This document shows positions 1 to 9,048 of a stretch of DNA of 64,000 nucleotides, piece by piece. Position 1 is the first letter of the stretch. Each line of letters begins with the position of its first letter. Source of the stretch: Hyphomicrobiales bacterium (GTDB lineage Bacteria > Pseudomonadota > Alphaproteobacteria > Rhizobiales > Rhizobiaceae); assembly GCA_002401155.1 (NCBI GenBank), contig NVSG01000001.1:707707-771706 (forward strand). Direction: 5' to 3'. The notes under the pieces were generated by a model. That model was not told the origin of the DNA, made no database searches, and saw only the letters and a program-made list of their open reading frames with translations. A program made the position numbers and the translations under genes.

Positions 1-999
1 GAATGCCTGATGAATTGTATACTGGCCTTTCAGGAATGAATCCTGCATGCCTTTATAATCGATCAGATATTTCAGAGCTTCGACAACCTTTGGTTTGGCA
101 AGGTTTTCGTCTTTCTGGTTCATGGAAATATACATCAAACGTCCACGAAGATCGCTCTCAACTGCAAGATCATCATTGCCAACAATACCTGCAATATCTG
201 AAGGGTTCAGATTGCGGGCCATATCGATATCGCCTTTTTCAAGCAATAGACGTTGGGTAGCAGATTCCTGAATGTGACGTACAATCACACGTTCAAGTTT
301 CGGCGCACCAGCATAATAATCAGCGAACGCTGTCAGCAGGTAAGATTCATTTGGCTTCCAGTTGACGAATTTATACGGACCGGAACCAGCTGTATTGGTT
401 TTCAGCCAATCATTGCCCATGTCACCATCTTTTTCGTGGGACATAACAGTCTCGGAATCAACAATGCCGCCGATTGTAGCGGTCAGGCAGTTGAGCACGA
501 ATGACGTTGCATATTTTTGGTCTGTAGTGATCGAGAAAGTCATATCATCGATCAGTTTGATGGTCTCATCAGCGTTATCGGCGCTAAATCCAAACTGGGT
601 CAGAATAAACGCAGGGGTTTTATTCAATTTCACAGCCCGTTGCAGAGAATAAACAGCATCCTTTGCTGTGACTGCATTGCCGGAATGGAATTTTACACCA
701 GAGCGCATTTTAAAGGTGATAGTCTTGCCATCTTCAGAAACGCTCCAGCTCTCAGCCAGATCAGGCTGATAGCCTTTTGAAAAATCGGCAGGGTCAAAAT
801 TTACCAGCCTGCTATATACGTTACGGCTAAGATCGCTGCCGGCAAACTCAAAAGATTGCGCAGGATCAAGCGTCGTAATGTCATCAATACGATTGGCAAT
901 TACCAGCATGTTTGCCGGAGTTTCAGCAAAGGCCATATTGGATGTTGCCAAAATGGCCACAGCCGCGGTGCCTAGTATTAAATGTTTGAAGATTTTCAT
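1..999 (-). CDS. Peptide ABC transporter substrate-binding protein, family 5 (partial, C-terminus outside window)
   Basis: The 333 codons in the window give the N-terminal part of a periplasmic extracellular solute-binding protein of family 5 (DppA/OppA type), which captures peptides for an ABC importer. I translated it by hand from the complementary strand. It starts at an ATG at 999 preceded by GGGAGAAC and has a signal peptide of about 25 residues ending in AFA-E. The mature chain opens with the family pattern LDPAQS...VYSRLVNFD, followed by the domain I sequences ESWSVSEDGKTITFKMR and VKFHSGNAVTAKD. The stop codon lies beyond base 1, so length and downstream permease genes cannot be seen. 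The dipeptidase gene lies 157 bp upstream on the same strand, which fits uptake followed by hydrolysis of peptides. The family is near certain; the exact substrate is not readable. Confidence 0.9.
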   Translation of the reverse strand, partial: MKIFKHLILGTAAVAILATSNMAFAETPANMLVIANRIDDITTLDPAQSFEFAGSDLSRNVYSRLVNFDPADFSKGYQPDLAESWSVSEDGKTITFKMRSGVKFHSGNAVTAKDAVYSLQRAVKLNKTPAFILTQFGFSADNADETIKLIDDMTFSITTDQKYATSFVLNCLTATIGGIVDSETVMSHEKDGDMGNDWLKTNTAGSGPYKFVNWKPNESYLLTAFADYYAGAPKLERVIVRHIQESATQRLLLEKGDIDMARNLNPSDIAGIVGNDDLAVESDLRGRLMYISMNQKDENLAKPKVVEALKYLIDYKGMQDSFLKGQYTIHQAF

Positions 1000-1156
1000 T
1001 TTGTTCTCCCAGTTACTTTTACAAATCAATTTTTTTATCGCGATCTCTGCAACTATATCTGTGCTGCGGACCAAGTTATCTTGGCAGCTTATCCTCCTGA
1101 CAATCTTTGACAAGCGTTTTCTTCGCCTGTGCATATACGATTTGTCGGGTGTAAAA

Positions 1157-2227
1157 TCAGCCCTTTAGTGTCTTCTCCAGCACGCGCAACCAGTTTCCAT
1201 GACAAAGTTTGATCATCAACTCTTCGCCATAACCATGGTCACGCATAGCAGCCCGTAAAACATTAAAACCAACCACATCTTTAATAGGCTCCGGCACCAG
1301 CGCTCCGTCAAAATCCGTGCCGATACCGACCCCGTCTTCGCCTACATGCTCGATCAAATGATCGAGATGGCGCAACATCTCATCAAGGGTTACATCGGAA
1401 CGCATCTGCCCATCTGGGCGAAGGAAGGCACAAGCAAAATTCAGCCCGACCATGCCTTCGCTCTCGCGAATGGCCGCCAATTGCTTATCGGTTAAATTAC
1501 GAGCATGGGGGCATATGGCATAAGCGTTGGAATGAGTCGCAACCAATGGCGCATCGCTAAGCTTCGCCACATCCCAAAATCCAGCTTCATTCAGATGAGA
1601 CAGATCAATCACCATATTAAAATGGTTTTGCGCCTTGATCAGTTCCTTGCCCAAATCAGTCAGGCCCGGACCAATATCCCCGGTGGAAGGATAGCGAAAC
1701 GGCACACCATGGCCAAATTTCGTTGGGCGGCTCCACACCGGCCCAATGGAACGAAGCCCTGCCCTGTGCAACACCTCAAGGGAATTGAAATCCTTATCAA
1801 TCGCTTCCGCACCCTCAATATGCATCAGCATCGCCAACGTATCCGTTTCAAGGCAATGACGAATATCGGCAGCAGTAAGACAGATTTTTGCAGCCCCATT
1901 GGAATCCCGCTCAATACGAGAAAGAATGGCAACCATGGCAAGGGTTACGCCTAATGCTTCTTCAACCGGAATTTCATCGGGCAAAGGAAGGTCATAGGTC
2001 GGATTACGCATCTGCGCATAACGATCGCCCTTGGCCGCAGGCGATGGCACATAAATGGCAAAAAACCCGCCACCAAAACCACCTTCTTTTATGCGGGGCA
2101 TATCCAGATGGCCATTATCGCGACCCTCAATAAAGTGGCGTTGAGCGCCAGTCTCATTCATCATATAGAGGCGCAGCAAGATGTCGTTATGACCATCAAA
2201 TATCAGGGGCAATCGGTTGGCATCCAT
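1157..2227 (-). CDS. Membrane (renal-type) dipeptidase, peptidase family M19
   Basis: This 356-residue protein is a zinc dipeptidase of family M19, which hydrolyses dipeptides, including some with a D-residue. The first zinc pair is in FDGHND (His13, Asp15), the bridging glutamate is in MLMHIEGAEAID, and later His ligands are in VIDLSHLN and ATHSNAYAICPHARN, the usual M19 order. Length is typical. The ATG at 2227 has AAAAGGTGA upstream, so the start is well supported. No signal peptide is visible, suggesting a cytoplasmic enzyme despite the family name. It lies between a LysR regulator and a peptide-binding protein on the same strand, so a peptide-scavenging operon is likely. The substrate is not determined. 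Confidence 0.93.
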   Translation of the reverse strand: MDANRLPLIFDGHNDILLRLYMMNETGAQRHFIEGRDNGHLDMPRIKEGGFGGGFFAIYVPSPAAKGDRYAQMRNPTYDLPLPDEIPVEEALGVTLAMVAILSRIERDSNGAAKICLTAADIRHCLETDTLAMLMHIEGAEAIDKDFNSLEVLHRAGLRSIGPVWSRPTKFGHGVPFRYPSTGDIGPGLTDLGKELIKAQNHFNMVIDLSHLNEAGFWDVAKLSDAPLVATHSNAYAICPHARNLTDKQLAAIRESEGMVGLNFACAFLRPDGQMRSDVTLDEMLRHLDHLIEHVGEDGVGIGTDFDGALVPEPIKDVVGFNVLRAAMRDHGYGEELMIKLCHGNWLRVLEKTLKG

Positions 2228-2332
2228 CGAAAATCACCTTTTAACGTGTTAAAAGATCAGACTAATGCGGGCGAACACCATGGCGCAAGTCGAAAACTTA
2301 GACTTCACCATTCTTCACGAAAATCTCGCAAA

Positions 2333-3268
2333 TCAGTTTAGATTTCTTGGGATTTCCTGCTCATCCTCATCCACCAGACAAGAGGTCACAATATCGCGTA
2401 TCCAGGAATTTCGACCCGAAAACTCATCCCTGCGATGCCAGATCATATCAATATAAACCCGGCCCATCGGTATCGGTGTTTTGCAGACTGCAAAATTTTG
2501 AAAAACAGATGCATGCAGCCCCTCATGGAAGGTAATGATCTGGTCCGTCCCCAGAACCAGCTTGGCGAGCGCATCCACATTGGGCGCATATAACGTAATA
2601 TTTCTCTTCAAAGCATGTTGTTCAAATACCGTATCAGCAGTGCTTTTCACACCACCACCAAAATCCAGAATAGCATGTCTGGCCGAACAATAATCTTCCA
2701 CGCTCTCTATCGGGCCGCGATGGTTGGGATCATAAAAACAGACCCGATCACAGGCATGTATTTCCTTCGCATTGACCCAATTTGAATATTTTTCCGGGCG
2801 GAACCCAAAAACCAGATCAACCTCGGCTGCATTGAGCAGTAAATTAACATTATCTCGGGCACCAAGATCAAGCATTCGAATGGGCAAATTAGGTGCCTGT
2901 TGCATGAACTTTTGATAGAGTACGGTCCATTGAGGCAACAGGTGCAACACGTTTGATGCCATAGCAATGGGTTTGGAATCCAGCATCGGCTCATAATGAA
3001 GCTGGCTGGTAAGCCCTTCCAGATTAGCAAGTAATTCAGCTATTCTGGGAGCAATCGCGATTGCTTTTTGAGTAGGTGTTATTCCGCGTCCATCCTTGAT
3101 AAAAAGCGGGTCACCAAGATAACTTCTCAACTTATCAAGACTATAACTCACCGTTGACTGGTTAAGGTCAAGATGATCAGCAGCAACGCTCACGGAGTTA
3201 CTATCATAGATAGCAAGAAACAACCGCAGCATATTGCCATCCATTCTGAGATAGTCAATATTTTCCAT
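2333..3268 (-). CDS. LysR-type transcriptional regulator
   Basis: This is a 311-residue LysR regulator. The N-terminal winged helix-turn-helix covers about residues 5-65 (LRLFLAIYDSNSVSVAADHLDLNQSTVSYSLDKLRS), followed by a LysR substrate-binding domain. I chose the ATG at 3268 because GAGAGGTAAG lies just upstream; an in-frame start 36 bp earlier would add a poor N-terminus. The domain is closer to the NodD/PcpR-like group with MDGNMLRLF than to CbbR-like proteins, but the effector cannot be inferred. It precedes the dipeptidase and peptide-binding protein on the same strand, so it may control them. Confidence 0.9.
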   Translation of the reverse strand: MENIDYLRMDGNMLRLFLAIYDSNSVSVAADHLDLNQSTVSYSLDKLRSYLGDPLFIKDGRGITPTQKAIAIAPRIAELLANLEGLTSQLHYEPMLDSKPIAMASNVLHLLPQWTVLYQKFMQQAPNLPIRMLDLGARDNVNLLLNAAEVDLVFGFRPEKYSNWVNAKEIHACDRVCFYDPNHRGPIESVEDYCSARHAILDFGGGVKSTADTVFEQHALKRNITLYAPNVDALAKLVLGTDQIITFHEGLHASVFQNFAVCKTPIPMGRVYIDMIWHRRDEFSGRNSWIRDIVTSCLVDEDEQEIPRNLN

Positions 3269-3328
3269 ACACTTACCTCTCGCTCGGGGAGCCAGCAATG
3301 TCAATGTAGATTATAGTTCATTGTCAAT

Positions 3329-4162
3329 TCAATGAACCATTAGAACAGGCACAGTCATATGACGCAAAATATGATGACTGGCCCCGCCAAAAATAAATTC
3401 CCGCAGCCGGGAATGGCCATATGCACCCATCACAAGAAGATCAGAACTAAAATCGGAAATGCGTGACAAAATCTCATCGCCCACCTCCGGCAATTCCGAT
3501 ACTGAGTGTTTTGTCTCCACATTCACCCCGTGACGCGCAAGGCTTGTGGCGATTTCAGCTCCGGGGAGATCATCCCCTTCTTTACCGGCATTCACCCACA
3601 ATATAGTAACTTTCTCGGCCATTTTAAAGGCCGGCATCGCCGCAAAGGCAGCACGCGCAGACTCCCTGCTGGCATTCCATGCAAAGGTAATATTCTCGCC
3701 GATATTCTCATATTTCCCAACATAAGGGATCACCAGTACCGGGCGCCCGGTATCAATCAAAAAACCTTCCAGAATATCCGAAACATATTTATCATCGTGT
3801 TCTGGATTGACCTGTCCGGCGATAATTAAATCCGCACAGCGCGCGTGATTGGCAACCACACTGGCAATCAAAGACGAATGCGCCTGAACCAGCCGCCACT
3901 CGGCGGAAATGCCTTCTTTTTTTGTATTCGTTTCAAAAATTTTTTCAATATCCGCAGCTTCGAATTCCTGCATCTTGTTTTGAGTCAGGGCAATTCCGGG
4001 GTTTGCATCCGCACCAACCACCGAGTGAACCTGAAACAGAGAATCCACATGAAGCCCAATCAAATGGGCATCATGTTTTCGCGCCAGAGCAATTGCCGAA
4101 ACAAGCACATGCTCAGCAGTACTTTTGTCATTTAGATAAACAAGCATCGTTTTATAGGACAT
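3329..4162 (-). CDS. Universal stress protein with two Usp domains
   Basis: The 277-residue product contains two Usp (UspA) domains, about residues 1-140 and 150-277. The N-terminus MSYKTMLVYLNDKSTAEHVL is the first beta strand and helix, and the C-terminal block GAYGHSRLREFIFGGAS is the second domain's nucleotide-loop region. The usual ATP-loop pattern G-x2-G-x9-G-(S/T) is present except that Gly replaces the final Ser/Thr, so ATP binding is uncertain. The ATG at 4162 has TTGAGGTAG upstream; the longer open frame lacks such a site. Tandem Usp proteins are cytoplasmic stress proteins of unclear biochemical role. The gene lies alone between the LysR gene and a ydcH-like gene, all on the minus strand. 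Confidence 0.93.
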   Translation of the reverse strand: MSYKTMLVYLNDKSTAEHVLVSAIALARKHDAHLIGLHVDSLFQVHSVVGADANPGIALTQNKMQEFEAADIEKIFETNTKKEGISAEWRLVQAHSSLIASVVANHARCADLIIAGQVNPEHDDKYVSDILEGFLIDTGRPVLVIPYVGKYENIGENITFAWNASRESARAAFAAMPAFKMAEKVTILWVNAGKEGDDLPGAEIATSLARHGVNVETKHSVSELPEVGDEILSRISDFSSDLLVMGAYGHSRLREFIFGGASHHILRHMTVPVLMVH

Positions 4163-4237
4163 GATAACTACCTCAACTGAAATTGGTTGATTACAAAATG
4201 CTGGCTTCATTGACGGAGATGGCGAATTGCCTGCGGT

Positions 4238-4477
4238 CTACCCGCTCGTCAAAATAGAGTTGATTTCTTCCTTCAACTGGAAACGATGCTTCCGCAAATC
4301 TTCACTGCGCGCATCGGAAGCCGGTTCAACACCTGCCTCAACACGGTGAATCTCGCGATTAACCTCGTGATACTTATCCGCAAGCTTGGCGAAATGTGCG
4401 TTTGAAGACTTCAAATCTCTAATCATTGCGACCTGCTCGGGAAATTCCTCGGCAAGTTCATGGGGAACATGTGACAT
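4238..4477 (-). CDS. YdcH family protein (DUF465)
   Basis: This small 79-residue protein has the DUF465/YdcH pattern: an N-terminal MSHVPHELAEEFPEQ, a central helix with SNAHFAKLADKYHEVNREIHR and a C-terminal LRKHRFQLKEEI. It is predicted to be an all-helical hairpin with no membrane segment. Function is unknown for the family. It is preceded by AGGAGG (revcomp of cctcct near 4485), a strong ribosome site. Its neighbours (Usp protein downstream, acyl-CoA dehydrogenase upstream) give no functional clue. Confidence 0.9.
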   Translation of the reverse strand: MSHVPHELAEEFPEQVAMIRDLKSSNAHFAKLADKYHEVNREIHRVEAGVEPASDARSEDLRKHRFQLKEEINSILTSG

Positions 4478-4545
4478 TCTATACCTCCTGAAAATGGAAC
4501 ACTCAGAGTGTTAGAATTTAGCCATGCACTCCGCGTTGATTCACA

Positions 4546-5709
4546 TCAAAAAGAGCGAGGTAATTCAAGAATGTGCTCGGCCACATAAGACAAAATGAGA
4601 TTGGTCGATATCGGCGCCACTTGATACAATCGAGTTTCCCGAAATTTGCGCTCAATATCGTAGTCTTGCGCAAACCCAAAACCGCCATGGGTTTGCAGAC
4701 ATTCATTGGCCGCCGCCCATGAAGCATCTGCCGCCAAGAGCTTCGCCATATTGGCCTGCGCCCCGCAATCCTCATGAGCATCAAACCGGCGACAAGCTTC
4801 AAAGCGCATCAGATCGGCTGCTTCAATATTCACATAAGCCCGCGCAAGAGGAAATTGCACCCCTTGATTTTGGCCAATAGGGCGGTCGAAAACCACCCGC
4901 TCATTCGCGTAATTTACGGCTCGTTCCAAAAACCAATAACCGTCGCCAATACATTCCGCGGCAATCAGGGTGCGCTCGGCATTGAGACCATCGAGAATAT
5001 AGCGAAAGCCCCGCCCCTCCTCACCAATCAAATTCTCGACAGGAATTTCAAGATTATCAAAAAATAACTCATTGGTTTCATGCCCCACCATGTTGGCGAT
5101 GGGCTGAACGTCCATGCCGTTACCAATGGCTTCTTTCAAATCAACGATGAACACCGAAAGCCCCTCGGATTTACGCTTCACTTCGCTAAGCGGCGTGGTG
5201 CGTGCAAGCAGGATCATTAAATCCGAATGCTGAATACGGCTGATCCAGACCTTCTGCCCATTGATTACATAGCGATCACCTTTGCGAACAGCCGTTGTCT
5301 TAAGTTTGGTGGTATCCGTACCAGTGGTCGGCTCGGTCACCGCCATCGATTGCAACCGCAATTCACCGGACGCAATTTTTGGCAAATAGAGCGACTTTTG
5401 AGCATCCGAACCATGACGCAACAGCGTGCTCATATTATACATCTGGCCATGGCAATGGCCTGCATTACCACCGGAGCGATTGATCTCTTCCATCACAATC
5501 GAAGCTTCTGTAAGCCCAAGTCCCGAACCACCATATTCTTCGGGGATCATCGCGGAGAGCCAGCCAGCTTTGGTCAGCGCATCGATAAATTCTTCCGGAT
5601 AGCTTTGATCGGCCCCGTGCTTGCGGTGATATTCCGCAGGAAATTCTGAGCACAACGCCTGCAAGGCTTCGCGCAAATCATTGTGTTCTTCAGATGCAGT
5701 GGTTTTCAA
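4546..5709 (-). CDS. Acyl-CoA dehydrogenase
   Basis: This 387-residue flavoprotein belongs to the acyl-CoA dehydrogenase family (N-terminal helical domain, beta middle domain, C-terminal four-helix domain). Visible landmarks are GWLSAMIPEEYGGSGLGL, the FAD-binding AVTEPTTGTDTTKLKT, VWISRIQHSDL and the C-terminal LQTHGGFGFAQDYDIERKFRE. No ATG is available; I chose TTG at 5709, preceded by AAGAGGGCG, over a TTG at 5736 with no good ribosome site. It lies 40 bp after the transporter ATPase gene and could be the last gene of that operon. The acyl substrate cannot be named; a role in carnitine or betaine-derivative breakdown is only a guess from context. Confidence 0.9.
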   Translation of the reverse strand: MKTTASEEHNDLREALQALCSEFPAEYHRKHGADQSYPEEFIDALTKAGWLSAMIPEEYGGSGLGLTEASIVMEEINRSGGNAGHCHGQMYNMSTLLRHGSDAQKSLYLPKIASGELRLQSMAVTEPTTGTDTTKLKTTAVRKGDRYVINGQKVWISRIQHSDLMILLARTTPLSEVKRKSEGLSVFIVDLKEAIGNGMDVQPIANMVGHETNELFFDNLEIPVENLIGEEGRGFRYILDGLNAERTLIAAECIGDGYWFLERAVNYANERVVFDRPIGQNQGVQFPLARAYVNIEAADLMRFEACRRFDAHEDCGAQANMAKLLAADASWAAANECLQTHGGFGFAQDYDIERKFRETRLYQVAPISTNLILSYVAEHILELPRSF

Positions 5710-5748
5710 TTTTCGCCCTCTTATTCTAGAAGGCAAATGTAGCTTACC

Positions 5749-6813
5749 CTAGCCTGTACCGCCAGCACGGATTCCATCTTCCGCAGCATCGGTGGGAACC
5801 AGCGCACGCACCAGTTCCTGCATATGCAACAGGCCGATCTGCTTACCATCTTTCATAACGCGGTAATTCTTGGACGTATCGCCTCCAGACATGGCAATCA
5901 CCGATTCCAGATTGGCGTCAAAATCAACCTCACCGGTAATCTTGCTGCCAGCCTTGGTGGTTTTTTCCATCACCGAACGCACTCGCAACACACGGGCCCG
6001 GTTAATATCGCTGATAAAGTCGATGATATAGGGATCGTTGGGATGCAGAAGAATTTCCTGCGGTTCGCCCTGTTGAATGATCGCGCCATCTTTCAGGATC
6101 ACCAGGTGGTCAGCCAGCTTTAGTGATTCATCCAGATCGTGGGTGATGAACACAACGGTCTTTTTGAGTTCGCGTTGCAATTCCAGAAGCAAATCCTGCA
6201 TATCGGTACGGATCAAAGGATCAAGCGCCGAAAATGCCTCATCCATCAACATGATATCGGAATCAGATGCTAGTGCGCGGGCAATGCCTACACGTTGCTG
6301 CATACCGCCAGAAAGCTGGCTTGGATAATGGCCTTCATAACCTTCAAGGCCTACCCGTTCGAGCCATTTCTGGCCTTCTTTATTGGCACTAGCCTCATCT
6401 TCACCCCGAACACGTCGCGCCATGCCGGAGTTTTCCAGCACCGTGCGATGAGGGAACAGAGCAAATTTCTGAAACACCATCGACATGCGGTTCTGGCGCA
6501 GAGATTGAAGTTGCGCTTCATCATATGCCATCACATTCTCACCATCGACAATGATCTCGCCAGCGGTTGGTTCAATCAGTCGGTTGAGATGGCGAATAAG
6601 CGTCGATTTACCGGACCCCGATAACCCCATGATGACGGTGATTTCACCGGCATTAATATCGATATCAATGTTTTGCAGGCCCACCACATGGCCATATTTT
6701 TCCAGCAGTTCCGGCTTGCCCATGCCCGCTTTGACATGTTCAAGCATGGCGTGGGAATCGTCACCGAATATTTTATAGAGCCCCTTGATGGACACTTTTA
6801 CCGTTTTGCTCAT
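5749..6813 (-). CDS. Glycine betaine/choline-type ABC transporter ATP-binding protein (ProV/OpuAA-like)
   Basis: This 354-residue ATPase energises a quaternary-amine importer. Walker A is GLSGSGKS (63-70), the ABC signature LSGGMQQR is at 167-174 and Walker B is IMLMDEAF (187-194). A C-terminal extension of about 80 residues resembles a CBS-type regulatory domain (VMEKTTK...QIGLLHMQELV), as in ProV and OpuAA, where it takes part in osmotic control. The N-terminal GLYKIFGDD...GHVVGLQNIDIDI is typical of the ProV subfamily. The permease stop lies 9 bp upstream, so the two are cotranscribed. Confidence 0.94.
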   Translation of the reverse strand: MSKTVKVSIKGLYKIFGDDSHAMLEHVKAGMGKPELLEKYGHVVGLQNIDIDINAGEITVIMGLSGSGKSTLIRHLNRLIEPTAGEIIVDGENVMAYDEAQLQSLRQNRMSMVFQKFALFPHRTVLENSGMARRVRGEDEASANKEGQKWLERVGLEGYEGHYPSQLSGGMQQRVGIARALASDSDIMLMDEAFSALDPLIRTDMQDLLLELQRELKKTVVFITHDLDESLKLADHLVILKDGAIIQQGEPQEILLHPNDPYIIDFISDINRARVLRVRSVMEKTTKAGSKITGEVDFDANLESVIAMSGGDTSKNYRVMKDGKQIGLLHMQELVRALVPTDAAEDGIRAGGTG

Positions 6814-6822
6814 GATGTGATC

Positions 6823-7866
6823 CTACTGCTCGACGGTATTGTTAAGACGACTAAGTGCGGCCTTGGTGGCGCGATCCAGCAGCACCGCCAAAAGTACGAT
6901 GCAAAAACCGGATACCAGTCCCACACCAAGTTCAAGGCTACGAATACCGCGAAGAACCAGAACCCCAAGTCCGGGTGCAGATACCAGCGAAGCAATCACC
7001 ACCATCGCCAGCGACATCATAATAGTCTGGTTGACCCCGGCCATGATATTGGGCAGTGCCAGCGGAATTTGAACCCCCAACAGTTTTTGACGGGAGGTCA
7101 TGCCAAACGCATCCGCCGCCTCAATCACATCCTTATCCACAAGCCGTATCCCCAGATCGGTCAGCCGGACCACCGGAACAATTGCATAAAGGATAATGGC
7201 AATACCGTAGAGCTTCGATTCTGTCACGGAAAACAGAAAAATCAGAGGGATCAAATAAACGAATGTCGGCAAGGTTTGCAGCATATCCAATATGGGAATG
7301 GTTATGCGCTGCAGTCGGTCGTTTTTCGACATGGCAATGCCTATGGGCACCCCTAACAAGACGCAGATAAACGTACAGACAAAAATGATCGAAAGCGTCT
7401 GAATGGCCCTATCATAATGATCGATGAACGCCATGAACAGGAATGAAAACATCACCAACAACATCACACTGATTGAGCGTGAAGTGTAATAAGTGATGGC
7501 CATCAGCGCCGGAATTAAAACAAACCACGGAATGGCTTCAAAGAATATCAGCGAGCCATCCAAAGCCCAACTCAGGGGTTGGGTCAAAGGATCAAGCACA
7601 TATTTGAGCCCGTCTTTGATGCCCAAAAAGCCATCCTCAACCCACGCGGTCATATCGCGCGTACGCGGAAACGCCGAACAGGATTTGTTGAGTGTATCAA
7701 GTGAGGGAAACGGCGTTTCCAAAAATGGCGTAACAACTTCCGCGCCATCGGCCTTACCAGCGGATTTCGCCAGCAATTCCGCCATTGTCATTGGCCCGGT
7801 GGTGGTATTTGAGTCGCACCACTCCTTTAGCCCAAAGACGCTAAAAAGCCCGTCATACATTGCCAT
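6823..7866 (-). CDS. Glycine betaine/choline-type ABC transporter permease (ProW-like)
   Basis: This is a 347-residue inner-membrane permease of the ProW/OpuAB family. The N-terminal region of about 100 residues is soluble and ends in GLKYVLDPLTQPLSWALDGS. It is followed by about seven hydrophobic segments, with the EAA-loop region around IEAADAFGMTSRQKLLGVQIP that contacts the ATPase. The family motif MLQTLPTFVYLIP is present. It sits between the binding protein (58 bp upstream, across a hairpin) and the ATPase (9 bp downstream). Confidence 0.94.
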   Translation of the reverse strand: MAMYDGLFSVFGLKEWCDSNTTTGPMTMAELLAKSAGKADGAEVVTPFLETPFPSLDTLNKSCSAFPRTRDMTAWVEDGFLGIKDGLKYVLDPLTQPLSWALDGSLIFFEAIPWFVLIPALMAITYYTSRSISVMLLVMFSFLFMAFIDHYDRAIQTLSIIFVCTFICVLLGVPIGIAMSKNDRLQRITIPILDMLQTLPTFVYLIPLIFLFSVTESKLYGIAIILYAIVPVVRLTDLGIRLVDKDVIEAADAFGMTSRQKLLGVQIPLALPNIMAGVNQTIMMSLAMVVIASLVSAPGLGVLVLRGIRSLELGVGLVSGFCIVLLAVLLDRATKAALSRLNNTVEQ

Positions 7867-7883
7867 TTAAGATTTCCCCGTCC

Positions 7884-7914
7884 CGAAAAAAAAGGGGCGC
7901 TCGAAGCGCCCCTT
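7884..7914 (-). terminator. Intercistronic terminator/attenuator between binding-protein and permease genes
   Basis: On the minus strand AAGGGGCGCT (reading complement of 7905-7914) pairs with 7892-7901 as a perfect 10-bp stem with a 3-nt loop and is followed by eight T residues. It lies after the binding-protein stop and before the permease start. A partial terminator here would make more binding protein than membrane components, a common pattern for ABC importers. Confidence 0.85.
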
Positions 7915-7924
7915 AAGATGTTGA

Positions 7925-8887
7925 TTATTTCAACAATGCAGACAGCTTACCAGCTGCCTCTTCATTAATCCAACCCTTCCAAACATCAGGGCTAGTTGAG
8001 AGGAAATGCACAGCAACTTCTTCAGCAGAAGCTTTCTTTTCTTCCTGCCATGAAAGCAGAGCGCCCATTTGAGCATTGGTGAAAGAAACGTTCTTCATCA
8101 AAGCTGAAATTTCAGGATGCTTGGTTGAAAATTCTGTAGTGACGATGGTTTTCACAGGGCCAACCGGATAGGAGGATTTACCAACTTCTTCACAGCCCGG
8201 CTTGGAATTACAAGCGTGAATTTTTTCGTCATATGGACCAAGATCCACACTGGTCATGTCATATTTACCAAGCACAGAAGTTGGTGCCCAATAGTAACCG
8301 AACCAAGGTTTCTTGCTTTCATATGCAGCAGCAATGGAAGTCGCCATTGTTTCGCCAGAACCATGCTGGAAGATTTCAAAACCATTTCCCTTAAGGTCAA
8401 AAGCTTGTGACAACGCAGTATTGGTGCGCAGGCAGCCCCAACCTTCAGGACAGTTGTGGAAACGGTTTTCCAACAGGCCCGGATTGGCCAGAACACCTTC
8501 AATGCTGGCCAGTTCAGGATGCGCTTTCACCAGATAAGTTGGAATCCACCAACCTTCAACACCGCCATCAGACAGCACGTCGGTCAGGGTTTCAATTTTA
8601 CCAGCGGCCTGTAGTTCATTATAGCTTGGTGCGCCATTGATCCACAATTCGGTTACGATATCAGGCTTGCCTGTTTCAGCAACAGAAGCCAGCGCCGGTA
8701 CGGTTGAAGATGGAATCAGCTTCACTTTGCAGCCATAGCCCTGTTCCATCAAAAATTTGGATACGTGCGATACAACCGCACTGGATGCCCAGTTCATTTC
8801 GGTGAGTGTTACTTCACCGCAATCAGCAGCAGATGCCGCAGCAGGTAAAGCGAGGCCAAAGGCCGCCGCGATTAATAGTCTTCTCAT
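7925..8887 (-). CDS. Quaternary-amine (betaine/choline) ABC transporter substrate-binding protein
   Basis: This 320-residue periplasmic protein has a signal peptide (MRRLLIAAAFGLALPAAASA) and belongs to the OpuAC/ProX-type family: LTEMNWASSAVVSHVSKFL, then GKPDIVTELWINGAPSY, PTYLVKAHPELASIEG and a C-terminal LLSWQEEKKASAEEVAVHFL. ATG at 8887 is preceded by GAGGGAGAA; an upstream TTG in frame is inside that ribosome site. The divergent betI-betC-betA genes point to choline, choline-O-sulfate or glycine betaine as ligand. It does not look like the rhizobial ChoX sequence I know, so I do not give it that name. Confidence 0.9.
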   Translation of the reverse strand: MRRLLIAAAFGLALPAAASAADCGEVTLTEMNWASSAVVSHVSKFLMEQGYGCKVKLIPSSTVPALASVAETGKPDIVTELWINGAPSYNELQAAGKIETLTDVLSDGGVEGWWIPTYLVKAHPELASIEGVLANPGLLENRFHNCPEGWGCLRTNTALSQAFDLKGNGFEIFQHGSGETMATSIAAAYESKKPWFGYYWAPTSVLGKYDMTSVDLGPYDEKIHACNSKPGCEEVGKSSYPVGPVKTIVTTEFSTKHPEISALMKNVSFTNAQMGALLSWQEEKKASAEEVAVHFLSTSPDVWKGWINEEAAGKLSALLK

Positions 8888-8959
8888 ATTTTTCTCCCTC
8901 AATTATTTTTGCACAGGATACCCGTTTTGCAAATTATCGCAATACGACCCATGATTTCG

Positions 8960-8979
8960 TTGATTGACCAGTCAATCAA
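8960..8979. promoter_or_regulatory. BetI-like operator palindrome in the divergent promoter region
   Basis: TTGATTGACCAGTCAATCAA has two 9-bp arms that are exact reverse complements around a 2-bp centre. It lies between the transporter start (8887, minus) and betI (9049, plus). The arms resemble the TTGATTG...CAATCAA pattern known for BetI operators in other proteobacteria. It could control both directions. The palindrome is seen directly; its use by BetI is inferred. Confidence 0.8.
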
Positions 8980-9048
8980 AAATTCCTAGGCTAGTCTTAG
9001 ACCAATAAAATGGAAAAAGGAAGGTTTGACAACCCTTTAGGAGCCGTA

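Noticed and set aside
6673..7356. 227-codon open frame on the plus strand
   Set aside because: It lies opposite the ProV/ProW-like genes, has a composition rich in His/Gln/Arg and resembles no family; it is a shadow frame.
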